NCBI GenBank assembly: GCA_001599815.1
Contig: BCIA01000002.1
Location: forward strand, 1,371,831-1,435,830
Reading direction: 5' to 3'
DNA from: Furcasterigmium furcatum
Lineage: Eukaryota; Ascomycota; Sordariomycetes; Glomerellales; Plectosphaerellaceae
DNA length: 64,000 bases
Below the pieces are notes generated by a model. It ran no database searches. It was not told the DNA's origin and saw only the letters and a list, made by a program, of their open reading frames with translations. Each line of letters opens with the position of its first letter. Position 1 is the first letter of the stretch. A program made the position numbers and the translations under genes. Below are positions 22,446 to 33,880 of the stretch, piece after piece.

Positions 22446-24000
22446 TCAGACGCTCCAGTCCCAAGGCAGCGCGATTTCGAACGCCTGGGTTGAGTACAAG
22501 TCAACGTGGCTGGCGGGGATGACGAGCGTGCCATTCTGGTAGGTGTACCTCTTGACTCCACCGTCCACGGGACCCTCAACATAGACGTAGTGGTCAGACG
22601 AGGAGGGGAAGACAACGGAGCGCACATCGATGGCGCCGCCGGCGGGGAAGCCCAGGGCCTCGAGGCCCGAGACCTCGATGTCCCAGTATCCCGTGGTGTT
22701 GCGGGCGCCGGTGAGGATGCGGACGGCGCCGTTCCCGACGGTGGCGAAGACGTCGAACTGCTTGTCCGGTGTGGGCTCCGCGGCGACGCGGCGGCCGGTC
22801 ATCTTCTGCGCGTAGTAGTGGTAGACGTGGAACTCGCTCGTGGGCCAGTACGGGCCGCCCTCCGGGTCCATGGCCGTTGTGTTGGCGTTGGGCTTGCCCA
22901 GGAGGCCGTCCATGTAGTCGTGCAGCCCGTCGGGTTTGCCGCCGAAGTTGGAGCGCAGGCCGAGGGCCCCGACGCGCTCGACCTGGGCGATCCAGAAGGC
23001 GTCGCCGGAGGGAAACTGCCGCTCGATGGGCGGGCCGTACTCGTTGATGACGATGGGGCGGGCGGGCAGGCCGTGCTGCTCGAGGACGGCGTGCCAGGTG
23101 GCGTTGGCCGTCTGCGTGTCGCTCTCGCCGGTCGACAGGTGGTAGGTGTAGCGGTCCGGGATGCTCTTGTTCTTTGCTGCGAACTCGGCCCATCCCTGGA
23201 GCCATTCGTTGTCCAGCTCCGGGATATCTCCCATGGTGGGACCGATGATCTCGAACTCGGGGAGGGCCTCCCTGTTTGCGTGTGCCATTAGCGAGTGCTC
23301 TCCGGGCCGGCCGAGGCGCTTGTAGTAACTGAGAAGGGGACGGCGTACCGGAACTTGTAGAATGTGTGACCCCAGTACTCGTGCCACTGATCCATGGTGC
23401 GGTTCCAGTATCTGGGCTCGTCCGGCTCGTTCCACATCTCGAGAAGGACGCCCGTGGCCGGGCTCAGGCCTTTGGCCTTGATGTCCGCGACCATACGGTC
23501 AAAGAAGATGTCAAAGTCCGTCCAGTTGCCATTGTCACCCGGGAAAATGCCCGCGTCCTTGCCCCAGAGGCCATGCACAGGGAGGAGGAAGGTCGCGTGG
23601 TTTTGACGGCACGTCTCGTAGTCCACTAGGATGGACTCAAGATGGGCCTGCCAGGGTAATGTCAGCTGGTACTTTTGAACAGAGCGTGCTTCTGGAGGCT
23701 TGGGAAGCACGCAGGCTGGTCTAGACGTACCTCGTAACCCTCGATCCCGGCGGTCCATCCGTCTGGCAGGATATAAGAGCCAGCGGAGCGTCCGGCCTGA
23801 AACTTGATGTCCTCAAAGAAGTGGTTGGGGATGAGGTCCAAGGTGCCAGGGATTCCGTTGATGAAGCCAGAGGCAAGGTACTTAGTCCTACCCAGATCCG
23901 AGGTCAGATCAACCTTGGCTGGGCCACTGCAAGAGGCACGGCCGTTGGCGGTGGCAGAAGCCGCCATGGCCAGAATCGCTGCAGATGTCTTGGTGAACAT
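22446..24000 (-). CDS. Secreted clan GH-A glycoside hydrolase, GH39-like
   Basis: Predicted extracellular retaining glycosidase; fungal GH39-type proteins include beta-xylosidase and related activities, but the substrate here is not predictable. Exons 24000-23731, 23647-23349 and 23271-22446 give 464 aa. Signal peptide about 1-19 (MFTKTSAAILAMAAS). The acid/base is E164 in LLEMWNEPDE and the nucleophile is probably E267 in IVINEYG, the standard clan GH-A pair 103 residues apart. Intron 2 (GTACGC donor, GCTAATG branch) joins TFYKFR to EALPEFEIIG. A C-terminal beta-rich region (about 350-464) resembles the accessory domain of GH39 enzymes. Several N-x-T/S sequons fit secretion. Convergent with the Zn2Cys6 gene, 277 bp between stops. 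Confidence 0.85.
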
Positions 24001-26251
24001 GATGTATCTTGCTGCTTGACGTATTCAAAAAGAAGCTGCCAATCTCTACTTGCTAGCACAGACAAGGAGGTGTGACCACGAACACTGGGTTGTCCGATTC
24101 AAGCATTCCACCGACTGAGTGTACTATATACGTCCTTTAGAACTATTCCCAACCATGATTCCGCGTCAGCCTCCTCCGTTTGCCAGTGTTGATCGTTGAC
24201 CATCGACAACTGATCGGGCTTACCATGACAAGCCTGCTATGTCTCCGTGTATTGCGACAGGCGATGGCCGACACTAGTGACGATAAATGGCCTGAAAATC
24301 CGATAGCCGACTGCCGACCTACCACGTGGATGGAAGTAGGCCACAACTTAGTGCTGAATTCCACAGTTTGCTCCCGAGTCAGGTAGGCCGCCTCTCACAT
24401 ATCTAATATCAACCCACTTACTAACACCCCTCTATGTTTATTCAAAATATGTACTTACTCCATCCTAAGTATCTACTCTGCCGGCTTGCATGCCTTTTAG
24501 CTAAAGGAAATTCGAGATCCCCGGCCGTTCCCAGTCAGAGGTGGCACGGTGTTGGCACGGGCTCCCCTACTAAATACTTATGGTATAGATCTCCTGTATT
24601 TATGGGGCCCTGGGGCGCTACAGGCGCTGTATTGATCATGAAGACTTCGCCTGCCGCCAGCAGTGTGGAACATAATTGTATGCACTGAGTATGGCTTCTT
24701 TCCTTCATTTTCATTCTATCGATCAATCTCCGCTCTTGCACCACCGTAGCGCCCCAAGACACCCTGGGGACTGCGACAAGCCTGGACTCTTGAGGACGGA
24801 TCACGGGCTTGTCGATGTCTGATTACATGTCCTACGCAAAATCCGACGTGTCTTGTGCTCGTCCTCCTTGAGCGGCCGCCTCATTGCGACTGAGGTAAGA
24901 CGCGCCGAGATCAGCTGAGCAAGCCTCCGCCTGAGCACCAGGAGTTGAGTCTGTAAGAAACGCCCGTCGCAAGATCCGTGGTTGGCGAAACTCTGGAGGA
25001 GAAGAACCGTCTGACAGGTGACGGGGCGCATTGGGGGGGGAAGTCCACGATGAATGCCGACAATATCAAGGGGACATTCATTGGGGTCCGTTGGCGGCCG
25101 AGCGGGTGGTGTGGTGAAGTTAAGATCACCCCCCTGAAGCCTCACAAGTGTTGGCGTTGGATGATCACCAACCGATGTGTGCCCATGGCGCGGGGTGTGT
25201 GCAGTTTTCTGAATTGACCGTTGACTAGGCCGACGCGGGATATGCCAGTGGCCGTCGCGAGAATACGACGCAGCTGTCTTTTCGGAGATACGCTCAACGA
25301 CAATGCTAAGGCCCGTTGCGATTGTTCCTGGCCCGATATTCTCGTCACATACGGGAATGACATCTGACGGGATGCCGTGTGAAGATCAGGATGGGCATCG
25401 TTTCGGAGATAGGGGTAGCACTGCATCCTGAGCCAGCTGATGGCGTCTCTCGAGACAACTCAGGCTCTTCGTTCCCACGTGCGATGTGAATCGGCTCGAA
25501 CCAGCTGGCGCGCAAGGTGGCAGCAGCCACTACAGGGCGATCCCGATATAGAGAGTAGCACGGACTATCTGGCGGCCAGCGAGCGGTGCAATATGCGAGC
25601 GGGCGAAAGAAACCCACGAGACCAGCCGTGGTCTGGGCGATGCATCCCGCCTTGGCCCGTCACTCCCGCTCGCCTTGGTACTGGTGAGCTGCACCCTCCA
25701 GCCGCTGTCTCTTCTTTGGCGTCGACTAGGATGGAATGACAGATGCGTCGAAGGAGCCACTCAGCCTCCAGAGCCGCCGGAGGGCCTAGTGAGGTGCGGC
25801 ATGCGAGCCGGGGCCGGGGCGGCGATTTGCACGGGAGGTGGGGCCTTTCCCCTTTCGGCGGCACAATACTAAGGACCTCGGCGTCTCACCGACAACAATA
25901 TCAAGAGAACAATCACCAACTTTGCGACACCATCACACCACGGGGCATTCTTCGTCCAGCCCCAAACTCCCCCAGCTCTATTTTCGATGGCCCAACAATC
26001 GTATCCAGGCCTGGGCGGCCTGGCTCCGCTTTGCATATATCTCCCGAACGTCAAGCTTCTCGGCCGACACTCCACGTCCGTTCGCCCTCCATCAGACAAG
26101 ACACCTTCACTCCAACCTCCTCCTCAAAGACCGTGCTCAAAGACCCCAGTCGTACGCTCTTCTTCTGCTTCAATATCTTCTTGCGTCTCCCTCCCTTGGC
26201 CTGCTTTTTAGGGCACGTCTGCAGCCACCTTTCTCACCCCAAGTCGCCAAC
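24001..26251. other. 2.25 kb intergenic region between GH39-like gene and pre-2
   Basis: Two divergent promoters share it. 24360-24700 is AT-rich; the last 400 bp before the receptor ATG are C+T-rich with the open frame continuing upstream (25838-26251), which I take as leader because the ATG at 26252 follows CCAAC and opens the receptor N-terminus. No transposon or RNA gene recognised. Confidence 0.4.
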
Positions 26252-27457
26252 ATGACCGACTTCAACCCGAAGACACAGGTCTTCTACCTCATCAGCGCGG
26301 ATGGGGAGACCCAGGTCCCGGTGGACATCACCATGGTCCGACGATTCATCCGAGAGGACTACGGCGCCTGCGTCAACTACGGTGCCCAGATCGGTGCCTG
26401 TCTCATGGTTATCCTCGTCATGCTCTCCATGACGCCGAAGCTCAAACTCATCAAGCTCTCGCAATGGGTCCAGCTCTGCGGCCTCGTCTTCGTCGTCATC
26501 CGTCAGGTTCTCACGGCCGTCTGGTACTTCAGCAACTGGAACGACTTCTACGCAGTCTGGGGCCAGGACTGGTCCGACGTGACTGAGGGCGAGAAGATGC
26601 AGAGCATCGTCACCGAGGTCCTGTCCGTCTGCGTCGCCATCCTCGTGCAGGTGACCCTCGGCGTCCAGGCGTGGGCCATGGTTAACCTCCTCCCTCGCTT
26701 TTGGAAATGGGTCATCTTCTCCCTGTCGATCGGTCTCTCGATGCTCGTCATCTCCGTCCGCGTGGCCTCATGCGTGTCCCGCATCCAGTCCATGATCGGC
26801 CTGAACGCCGACTTGATCCCCATGGCAAACGTTTTCCTCATCACCCAGGCCGTCTCCATCTTCTGGTATTGCATAGTATTCAACAGCAAGCTGGTCATCC
26901 ACCTAGTACGCCACCGCGGCATCCTCCCGTCGAGGAACGGCTTGAGCGCGATCGAAGTCCTTGTTATCACCAACGGCATCCTCATGTTCATCCCAGGTAC
27001 GTGAACCCCCTCCGGGTTTCTTTGCGCACGCATGTGGCTGAAAGACATCCCAGTCATCTTCGCCGGCATGAACTTCGGCAGCTGGACAGACTTCGACGTC
27101 GCCTCCCTATGCCAGACGTCCGTCTTCATCTTCCTGCCCCTGGGCACCCTCATCGCGCAGCGCATCAGCACCAAGGACGCCTACTGGACGCAGTCGGACT
27201 GGTCGACCTTCCGCAACAAGACGGCAAGCTCCGGGACCTCGTCCCACGGACCCCCCAAGGCCGTAAGCTCCCCGGCGGGCTCTGCCCCGAGCGCCAGGTT
27301 CCCGAGCGGCTCGTCGTCGCACGTCGAGGCGGCGCGGATGCACCCGGCCCGCGGCGACGCCATCGACGCGGAGATCCGGCGCATCGACAGCGACGACGTC
27401 GAGAAGGGCGGCGTGCGCGTCAACCAGGAGTTCGAGCGCCGCGAGGAGAGGGTGTAG
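26252..27457 (+). CDS. pre-2: Mating pheromone receptor, Ste2 family (PRE-2)
   Basis: Seven-transmembrane G-protein-coupled receptor for the alpha-type peptide pheromone, acting at the plasma membrane upstream of the mating MAPK cascade. Two exons, 26252-26996 and 27054-27457, give 382 aa; the intron (GTACGT donor, ATCCCAG acceptor) joins LMFIP to VIFAGMNFG. The N-terminus is short and extracellular (FNPKTQVFYLISADG), then seven hydrophobic segments between about residues 45 and 290. Ste2-family marks include INYG-like CVNYGAQIGAC in TM1, LCGLVFVVIRQ in TM2, VQAWAMV in TM4 and IQSMIG in TM5. The C-terminal cytoplasmic tail (about 300-382) is Ser-rich and charged, as expected for desensitisation. 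Not near a mating-type locus in this window. Confidence 0.9.
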
Positions 27458-28255
27458 GACGGCCCCTACCGCGCGCGAGAGTTCACCGGCTGGACGTTCG
27501 ACCGCACCTGAGGTCCGCATCGCAGGGACATACATACACAGACACGCACACGCATCTGTATCCCCCTAAAGCATCGCACCGGCGTCAGGGCTTGTCCGTT
27601 ATTCTCTTTACTACCGCTTCGATGGTTCTCGGGACCGGCTGGTCATCACGACGCACGTTTTGCAGCATCACGCACACATCACACCGACACGCGGGACGGC
27701 GGCGACCTCCTCCTCGGCATGAAGCGACAGTACCGTATTTTTGTTGAAGGCTTCTCTTTCTCTTTTGTCATCGGCTCCGAGCCCGGGGTCCTTTTCCCGT
27801 TTTTCTGTTTCTTGCTACAACACCAATAGGGGCTTCACTGCCAGCTTGTCTTCTCCGGGATTGCACCGGGGCTTGCTCAGATCAGATTGAGCTAATACAT
27901 TTCAAACCTCGGCGCCATATATGGAATGAATTTCGTGAGAATGTGGTGTATGTCTTTGATGCTTGGTGAAAATGTTCGACTCCCCGAGTGTAGGAGGAAT
28001 AGGGGTTAGGTGTGTAGACGGGAAAGAACCGGCGACTCGTAGCAATTTCCCAACGAGCTGCTCGATGCCGGGTGCTTCCTTCCCTCTGACAGCCTCACGG
28101 TAAAGACCCAACTTTCTTAGCAATTGGGCCGGAGATACTTCACCAAGCATCTTCACAGCCACGGAAGCGGACTTGGACTCGGACATTGCTGATCTTGACA
28201 ACCCTTTCTTGATGCTGCTCATCATCGACTTACATCCTTCCTTGCACCTGGACCG
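27458..28255. other. 3' region of pre-2 and leader of the disordered-protein gene
   Basis: 798 bp. A minus-strand frame at 27902-28225 starts 30 bp from the next gene's ATG and is not accepted. No other feature. Confidence 0.4.
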
Positions 28256-30700
28256 ATGGACTCGGCCGTGGACTTGGCATTTCCAATGTCAAGCCCAGGC
28301 CAGAACACCCAACAACGACAACAACCAACGGCCACGCCTGGGCTCGACGGCTCTCCCGAAGACGATCTCACGCCCGCGCCCCTGAGCATCTCGCGCAACA
28401 ACAGCGTCACAACTTCTCGGACACCATGCGATGCCGCGGCCCGCCCTGACCCGGAGCCGGCGACTGAGCCTCCCTCTCCTATCCATTCGACCCCGGTATC
28501 CGAGGCCATCATCTCGAATATCGACCCTCTGTCCCGGGACTCCCCAGTCAGTAGCCGTGAGAAGGCGTCCAGTTTGGCGGCTCTGGTGTCCAAATTCGAG
28601 ATCCTGGACGCCGTGAACAACGTCGAGCCGCCTATAACGAAGGCGAGCAGCCGTCTACATGAAGGGGTATTGGTCGGGCATGCGAAATCTATGAGAAGTG
28701 CCCACCGCAGGCTGCCCTCGACGAAGAGTTCCAAGGAGCAAGGGGCGCAGAGATCACTGGAGGGCAGTGGAGGGGTGTCACCGCACCAGAGCGTGACCAT
28801 GACGAAGGCAGACTGGGTGCCAGACAAGAGGCAGGGAGCCAAAGAGATCCTTCATCGCGAGCCGCAACAGAACGATCCCGAGGAAGAGCAGCAGCAGGTT
28901 TCAGCAGGAACGGCGAGGCTGGTTGATACAAGGCGAGTACCAGGCCAGGGGAAGACCGGAAGACAAGGAAAACTGTCGAGTGGCCTGGTAGCGGAAAGGA
29001 GGATGCTCTTCGAACATTCTTCAGGTATGTTCTGGCTTGCCCTCTATCTTGCCTCCGTCTTGTCGGCGCATGCTGAGCGACCAGGATCGGAGGCATCTCC
29101 AACCAGATTCCGGACCTCCTTGACATTTCCGACGTTGAAGGACCCCTTCGCGGCGCCGAGAGAGAGCCCAAAGGATTTGCCGAAGTCACGAACATGGAGG
29201 ATAGCCGCAGAAGAGGAGATACCGACCTGCGCCGCTGCTTCACCGCCGTCGAGAAACTCAATAGTGGCACCGATCGAGCAAGTGGCAGGAGCAGAGGGTC
29301 GAAGCGTCGGGGGAGGTCCTCTGCCACATACCTTGCCTTCACGGGATAAACTAAATGTCGCCAACTTGAGACAGTCCTTCGAAGCGGCGGCCGAGGTATC
29401 TCGACATCAGGAAGGCCACCAGCGACACGGTCGAGCATACACGACGGGCAGCGAACATCAACCCCAGAGGCACGATCACTCTCGAAGGGGACAACCAGTG
29501 GACAAGGGCAAGCAGCCCGCCACTATTCGAGGTCACGGGACAGGGGACGAAGATAGACCCGTCAGGCTGCTCAAGTCATTTCGCACGAGTCTGCCCAAAA
29601 GCCAAGGATCGCGCGAGGCCAGCCGAAGCGCACGACAGAATAATGGTGGCGCGGGCGGACTTGTAAGTGATGACAGCGATGATCGGAAGAACAAGGGCAA
29701 GGCAAAATCTGGGTCGACTTTTCTCGCCACCAACGAGCTGGGCGGCCGGACCCAGTCACACCCGCAGCAAAATCTAGGCCAAGAAAGACTAGCAGAACAT
29801 CATTCTTCTCGACCCAGTGTCGCTGACCTCAGACTGCTCTTCGACCCTTTGGAAAAGTCATCGACTCAACAACCGTCATTATTCAGGGTCCTGTGCGCCC
29901 GACGCCAAACAGCGCCACAGCTGACCACGCAACCGGACGACGGGTCTCAACAGCAGCAGCGCCGGAAGCCCGAGGGTTGGCGAGTTTTTCGTGATGCATC
30001 AGCATCGTACGCGGAGAAATCAAAGAGCCGCCTCCAGAGAAATGACCAGACCAGTCTACCAAAGGGCTGGAAATCTGCATTGAAGAACAGATTTACCTCC
30101 ATCGGGTCTGCGATGGGATCGCCGCCCGACACGACAGAGCTGGCACCCGCACAAGCAGACACCCTCGACGGCGCCGTCGCCGTCGAGTGGAGGGATGCCA
30201 GAAAGCAACCGTGCAAAGGACCGACGGGGAGGCGGAGGAGGTCCCGGAGCCTGCGGGAAAAGGCCGGTGGATGGTTTCAGGCGAGCAGATCCACGACCAA
30301 AAGCCACGACGAGCCCGTGGCCTCTCACGACGACATCAACATGGACGGCCCGGCGGACACACGCCGGCCCTCTCACCTCCTGCAGAAGCCTCTCAAGCCA
30401 CAGGACGCAACACCTGCTGCTGCGCCCGTACGGCCGGTGCACTCGCGCATAAGAGCGTTGCGGAGCACCTTTGAAGAGAGCCAGCAGCCCCTGAGGCGCA
30501 CCCCGCCCATCCAGCAGCATAGGCTCTTCAGCTGGGCCCGGCAGAGGTCGACGACTGGCGAGGGGCCGTTGGTCACGCATGCCGCGTGCCGCATGCATCA
30601 TCCCCGACCGACGCGGCCGGTTCGTCTCGGGGACATGAAGAGGATGGTGAGCCTGGGCAAGGAAAAGGGCGCCATGACACCGCAAGAAGGACAGGAATGA
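28256..30700 (+). CDS. Large disordered basic protein of unknown function
   Basis: I do not recognise this protein. The frame runs 814 codons; a likely intron at 29025-29084 (GTATGT donor, CTGAG branch, ACCAG acceptor, 60 nt, in frame) would give 794 aa. If retained it inserts 20 mostly hydrophobic residues (FWLALYLASVLSA) into an otherwise hydrophilic protein, supporting splicing. Composition is Ser/Pro/Arg/Gln-rich with no globular domain. Five copies of a nine-residue motif, [VIL]-[AR]-x-[LR]-[RV]-x-x-F-[ED], occur at residues 107-115, 245-253, 368-376, 522-530 and 732-740 (unspliced numbering), suggesting short linear binding motifs. Arg-rich NLS-like stretch GRRRRSRSLREK near 659-670. 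A 541-codon minus-strand frame overlaps the 3' end and is a shadow. Confidence 0.7.
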   Translation: MDSAVDLAFPMSSPGQNTQQRQQPTATPGLDGSPEDDLTPAPLSISRNNSVTTSRTPCDAAARPDPEPATEPPSPIHSTPVSEAIISNIDPLSRDSPVSSREKASSLAALVSKFEILDAVNNVEPPITKASSRLHEGVLVGHAKSMRSAHRRLPSTKSSKEQGAQRSLEGSGGVSPHQSVTMTKADWVPDKRQGAKEILHREPQQNDPEEEQQQVSAGTARLVDTRRVPGQGKTGRQGKLSSGLVAERRMLFEHSSGMFWLALYLASVLSAHAERPGSEASPTRFRTSLTFPTLKDPFAAPRESPKDLPKSRTWRIAAEEEIPTCAAASPPSRNSIVAPIEQVAGAEGRSVGGGPLPHTLPSRDKLNVANLRQSFEAAAEVSRHQEGHQRHGRAYTTGSEHQPQRHDHSRRGQPVDKGKQPATIRGHGTGDEDRPVRLLKSFRTSLPKSQGSREASRSARQNNGGAGGLVSDDSDDRKNKGKAKSGSTFLATNELGGRTQSHPQQNLGQERLAEHHSSRPSVADLRLLFDPLEKSSTQQPSLFRVLCARRQTAPQLTTQPDDGSQQQQRRKPEGWRVFRDASASYAEKSKSRLQRNDQTSLPKGWKSALKNRFTSIGSAMGSPPDTTELAPAQADTLDGAVAVEWRDARKQPCKGPTGRRRRSRSLREKAGGWFQASRSTTKSHDEPVASHDDINMDGPADTRRPSHLLQKPLKPQDATPAAAPVRPVHSRIRALRSTFEESQQPLRRTPPIQQHRLFSWARQRSTTGEGPLVTHAACRMHHPRPTRPVRLGDMKRMVSLGKEKGAMTPQEGQE

Positions 30701-31020
30701 ACGACGATACCAACGATAACGTTCTTGCGAGACGTTGCTTATGAACTGGGCACATGACGAATAGACGGGGGCCACCAAAAGTTTTGAGTATTGGATATCA
30801 CTGGGTCTGAGAGAAAGCATGGGAAAAGCATCTCTAGACAACACGATGACGACTTCGACGACGACGACAAGAAAATCAAGGGCGGGAGGCATTTGTATAT
30901 GCGTAGAATTCAGGACAGGCATGGCTATGTATGCAGTCTCTCTGGACAAAACTCGTCTCCGTGCGCTATGCGTCGAATCATCATCTCTGGTCGTAAATGC
31001 TGTGATCTTCCGTGACGATA
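30701..31020. other. Convergent 3' region, disordered protein / vps23
   Basis: 320 bp between converging stops; includes a GAC/GACGA-rich stretch near 30845-30875. No gene. Confidence 0.4.
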
Positions 31021-32843
31021 TCACGCCGTCAGGCCCATGCCGCGCGCGATCTTCCGGGCCAGGGCCTTCTTGAGGTACCACTCGCGGGCGAGGGAGCGTG
31101 TGGTCTTGGCGAAGACGGGGGCGGAGATGCGGCCGCGCTCGACGGCGCGGCCGAGGACGAATATTGCGTCGCCCATGGCGCGCTCCTCGGCGACGAGGGC
31201 GTAGAGCTGGTTCGCGACGACGGTGGGGGCGACGAGGAGCTCGTCGACGTCCGGGGCGGTCTGGCGGCGGGAGCCGTCGACGGCGGCGTCGGCCTTGCGG
31301 AGGGCGTCGTGGAGGATGCCGGCGTTGGAGCTGAGGAGGGCGGAGGTCTGGGCGAGGGTGGCCATCTCGGACTGCAGGGCGGCGGAGGCGTTTGACATTG
31401 CGTTGCGCTGGGCCTGGAGGCCCGCGAGGCTGGAGGCGTTTTGCTGGCGGGAGCGCTGGCGGTGGGCGTGGAGGGTCTGGGCGAGCTGGTGGAGGAGGGC
31501 GTCCTTTTCGGGGTTGGGCGGGATGGGGGGCGGGGGGAGGTTGGAGGTCGGGATGTCGAGGGTGAGGGGCTCGTCGAGGAGGTTTGGAGGAGGTGGGGAT
31601 TTGGGGACGGGTGGTTGTTGCTGTTGGGGGGGAGGATACTGCTGTTGATACTGCTGCGGTTGCTGCTGCGGTGGTTGCCACCCTGGCGGAGGCCCGGATG
31701 CTCGCCGGGGGTCATAAGTCGAGGGAGGAGGGCCGGGGTATTGTTGCGGCTGCTGGCGCTGGAGGAAGTTGGCGACGTGAGGCGAGGGGCCTGGAGGACC
31801 ACCTTGGAAGGGCGGCGGCGGCGACTGCTGGTGTGGTTGATACTGTTGCGGAGGGGGCTGCTGGTGAGGGAGGGGAGGCGCCGAGTCGTAACGAGACGGC
31901 GGCGCTTGGCTATGAGGTCTCGCTGGGGGTGGCGGCCCGGTCGAGGATTGACTGCCTCCCCGGTCGAGACCTGGCGGAGGCGGCGGGCGGGGAGGAGCGC
32001 CAGAAGGATCGTGATGCGTGGGCGTGACGCCGCGAGCTGGTTCGTGCCCTGTCGTCTTGGGAGGCGGCGGCGGCGGACCTTGCTGAGGCGGCGGGTGGTG
32101 GTGATGAGCCGCCTGGGACGGGGAGGGCGCCGCGTTGAGCTCATGGGGTGGTGGTGGTAGGGGAGGTGGTGACTCCACGTGCTGAGGCCTCGGGGGACCC
32201 GGGGAAGGTGACCCTGATGCTGGTCTCGCGATGACGGGAGGCTCCTTGGCGAAGACGTCGCGTAGGATGGCGAGGAAGTCCAAGATCGTCGATTTCTATG
32301 CGGGGGGTTAGTTCACCATCTATCACTCTCAAATAGGGGGCGGTTGACGTACATCCCAGAACGTGGGCCACCCTGCCAGGTACGGGTGGTACACTTGACC
32401 CTGGGGGTCGACATGCTGGCCTGGCCGCACCATCATTGTTTCTGTCGGGGTCACGTAGACGAGCGGAGGCTCTCGCGGGTATGCGTAGGGGAGTCGCACG
32501 GATATGGGGAACCGGTACGTGTTGCCCCTGAAGACGACAGGTAGTGTCCCTGTGAGATGGAGAAGAAGCGCGGATGTTCCATTCTCGAAAGCTAATCGGG
32601 ATTCAGCATATATCTCAGCAATAGCCGGGGGGATGGTCGTACTGTGGACGTCGGTGCGCGGGGCGAGAGAGGGGTATTGGGCGAGAGCCACCGCGACATC
32701 ATTGTATGTGCGGTTTACATCGTGGTATTCCTGAAGAGAGAAGAATGGTCAGACGAGAGTCTTCTGCAGAGAAATAGCTCAAAGCGTACGCTCGTCAAAA
32801 CACTGTACAGCCAGTTGAGGATGTGCTGCGGGACAGGAGGCAT
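31021..32843 (-). CDS. vps23: ESCRT-I subunit Vps23/Tsg101
   Basis: Ubiquitin-binding subunit of ESCRT-I on endosomes, sorting cargo into multivesicular bodies; in filamentous fungi also part of the ambient-pH (Pal/Rim) pathway. Exons 32843-32790, 32730-32353 and 32295-31021 give 568 aa. The UEV domain is residues 1-160: MPPVPQHILNWLYSVL, YNDVAVALAQYP, TGTLPVVFRGNTYRFPI, YPREPPLVYVTPT, then STILDFLAILRDVFAKEPP. A Pro/Gln-rich linker (about 165-400) follows, then a coiled-coil stalk and the C-terminal steadiness box (about 500-568, ALVAEERAMGDAIFVLGRAVE, KTTRSLAREWYLKKAL). The 18-codon first exon is confirmed by the conserved start. Length is usual for ascomycetes. Confidence 0.94.
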
Positions 32844-33880
32844 GACGGCGGTGGATTGGGGTGCCGATGCGTTTATCGGGTCATCCTCCTGTGATGCCGT
32901 GCCCTGATGTTCCAGTTGTAGATCCTGGGCGATAGATTGGAAGACTAGGACCGGAGGAATCGGGCGAAGCGCAAAGTCCAGCGGGTGTCTGTGGTGGTGG
33001 TGATGCCTGGTATCGAAGTTGAGATGTCACAGGTCAACAATGGTCGCCAATCAGGCCAGCAGAAGCTTGGAGCTCTCTCCTCCCACCTTGACGGCCCCTC
33101 CAATTACATCATTTCTCGGCGATGCATCAAAAAGGCAATTGCATCAATGAGTTTCTATGACTTTATTCGGCTCTATGCATCAAACGGCCCCTCTCTGGTC
33201 GTGTGACCCACCCCCGGTCGTGCCGAGAAGGCCCGTGCTCGCCAGTTTCACAAGGCCCGAGACGCGGCCGGAGTCGGACGTCAAATGCCGCTTGTCGGTA
33301 CGAGCCAAGGTCCAAGGTTACTAACAACCGCACTCAGTCGACTTTAATCGCGCCATTCCATGTAATAAGTATTTCTCAGCACCCATTCACCCGTTTCAAA
33401 GAGTCATTCACTTTGATCCGACCTGCAAAGCCTTCGCGCACTCGGACCAGCGCTTCTCGTCTCAGCTCGAGCAAAAGTGACCAGGATCTGCTCTGATTCA
33501 CTTGGTTACACTTGGGCTATTAGAGTTCTTCCCTTTGCCCTAGTTCAACGGTCCTCAACTCTCCTCCGGTCCCGAAGCTCAACAAAGATTCATCACCATC
33601 AGCCAACCGTCTCGTCAAACCGCGATTTTGATTGCAACCAAACAGAACCTGCTGATTGCACCTCGTCTTCCCTGCCGATCCCTGAACCCTCTCACCACGA
33701 GCAAACACCTGCGCTTCCAACCCGCAGTGTTCGCATGCCCTTCTATTACAGGTGATTCGCACGGCTGAGGAGTATTCCAGGCAAATCTGGATACTCCTTG
33801 CGTCAGGAAATTCATTTTTCAACTCACCAAACACTTCGCTTCCCCCATCTGGCCGATTCGCCGCCTCCGCCAACTTCGAC
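32844..33880. promoter_or_regulatory. Divergent promoter, vps23 / indoleamine dioxygenase
   Basis: 1037 bp between divergent starts. The dioxygenase leader contains a six-codon upstream ORF (33735-33755). No other gene seen. Confidence 0.45.
33735..33755 (+). promoter_or_regulatory. Short upstream ORF in the dioxygenase leader
   Basis: ATG to TGA, six codons (MPFYYR), 125 nt before the main ATG and not overlapping it. It matters only if transcription starts upstream of it, which cannot be seen here. Confidence 0.3.

Noticed and set aside
27902..28225. 107-codon minus-strand frame
   Set aside because: Its start is 30 bp from the divergent ATG of the disordered-protein gene, leaving no room for promoters, and no domain is seen.
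30056..31681. 541-codon minus-strand open frame
   Set aside because: It overlaps the 3' part of the disordered-protein gene antisense and runs into vps23 in another frame; Pro/Arg-rich text is what GC-rich shadows give.
33752..33880. Longer indoleamine dioxygenase N-terminus
   Set aside because: It would begin at a GTG and has no similarity to the family; the ATG at 33881 opens the conserved N-terminus.
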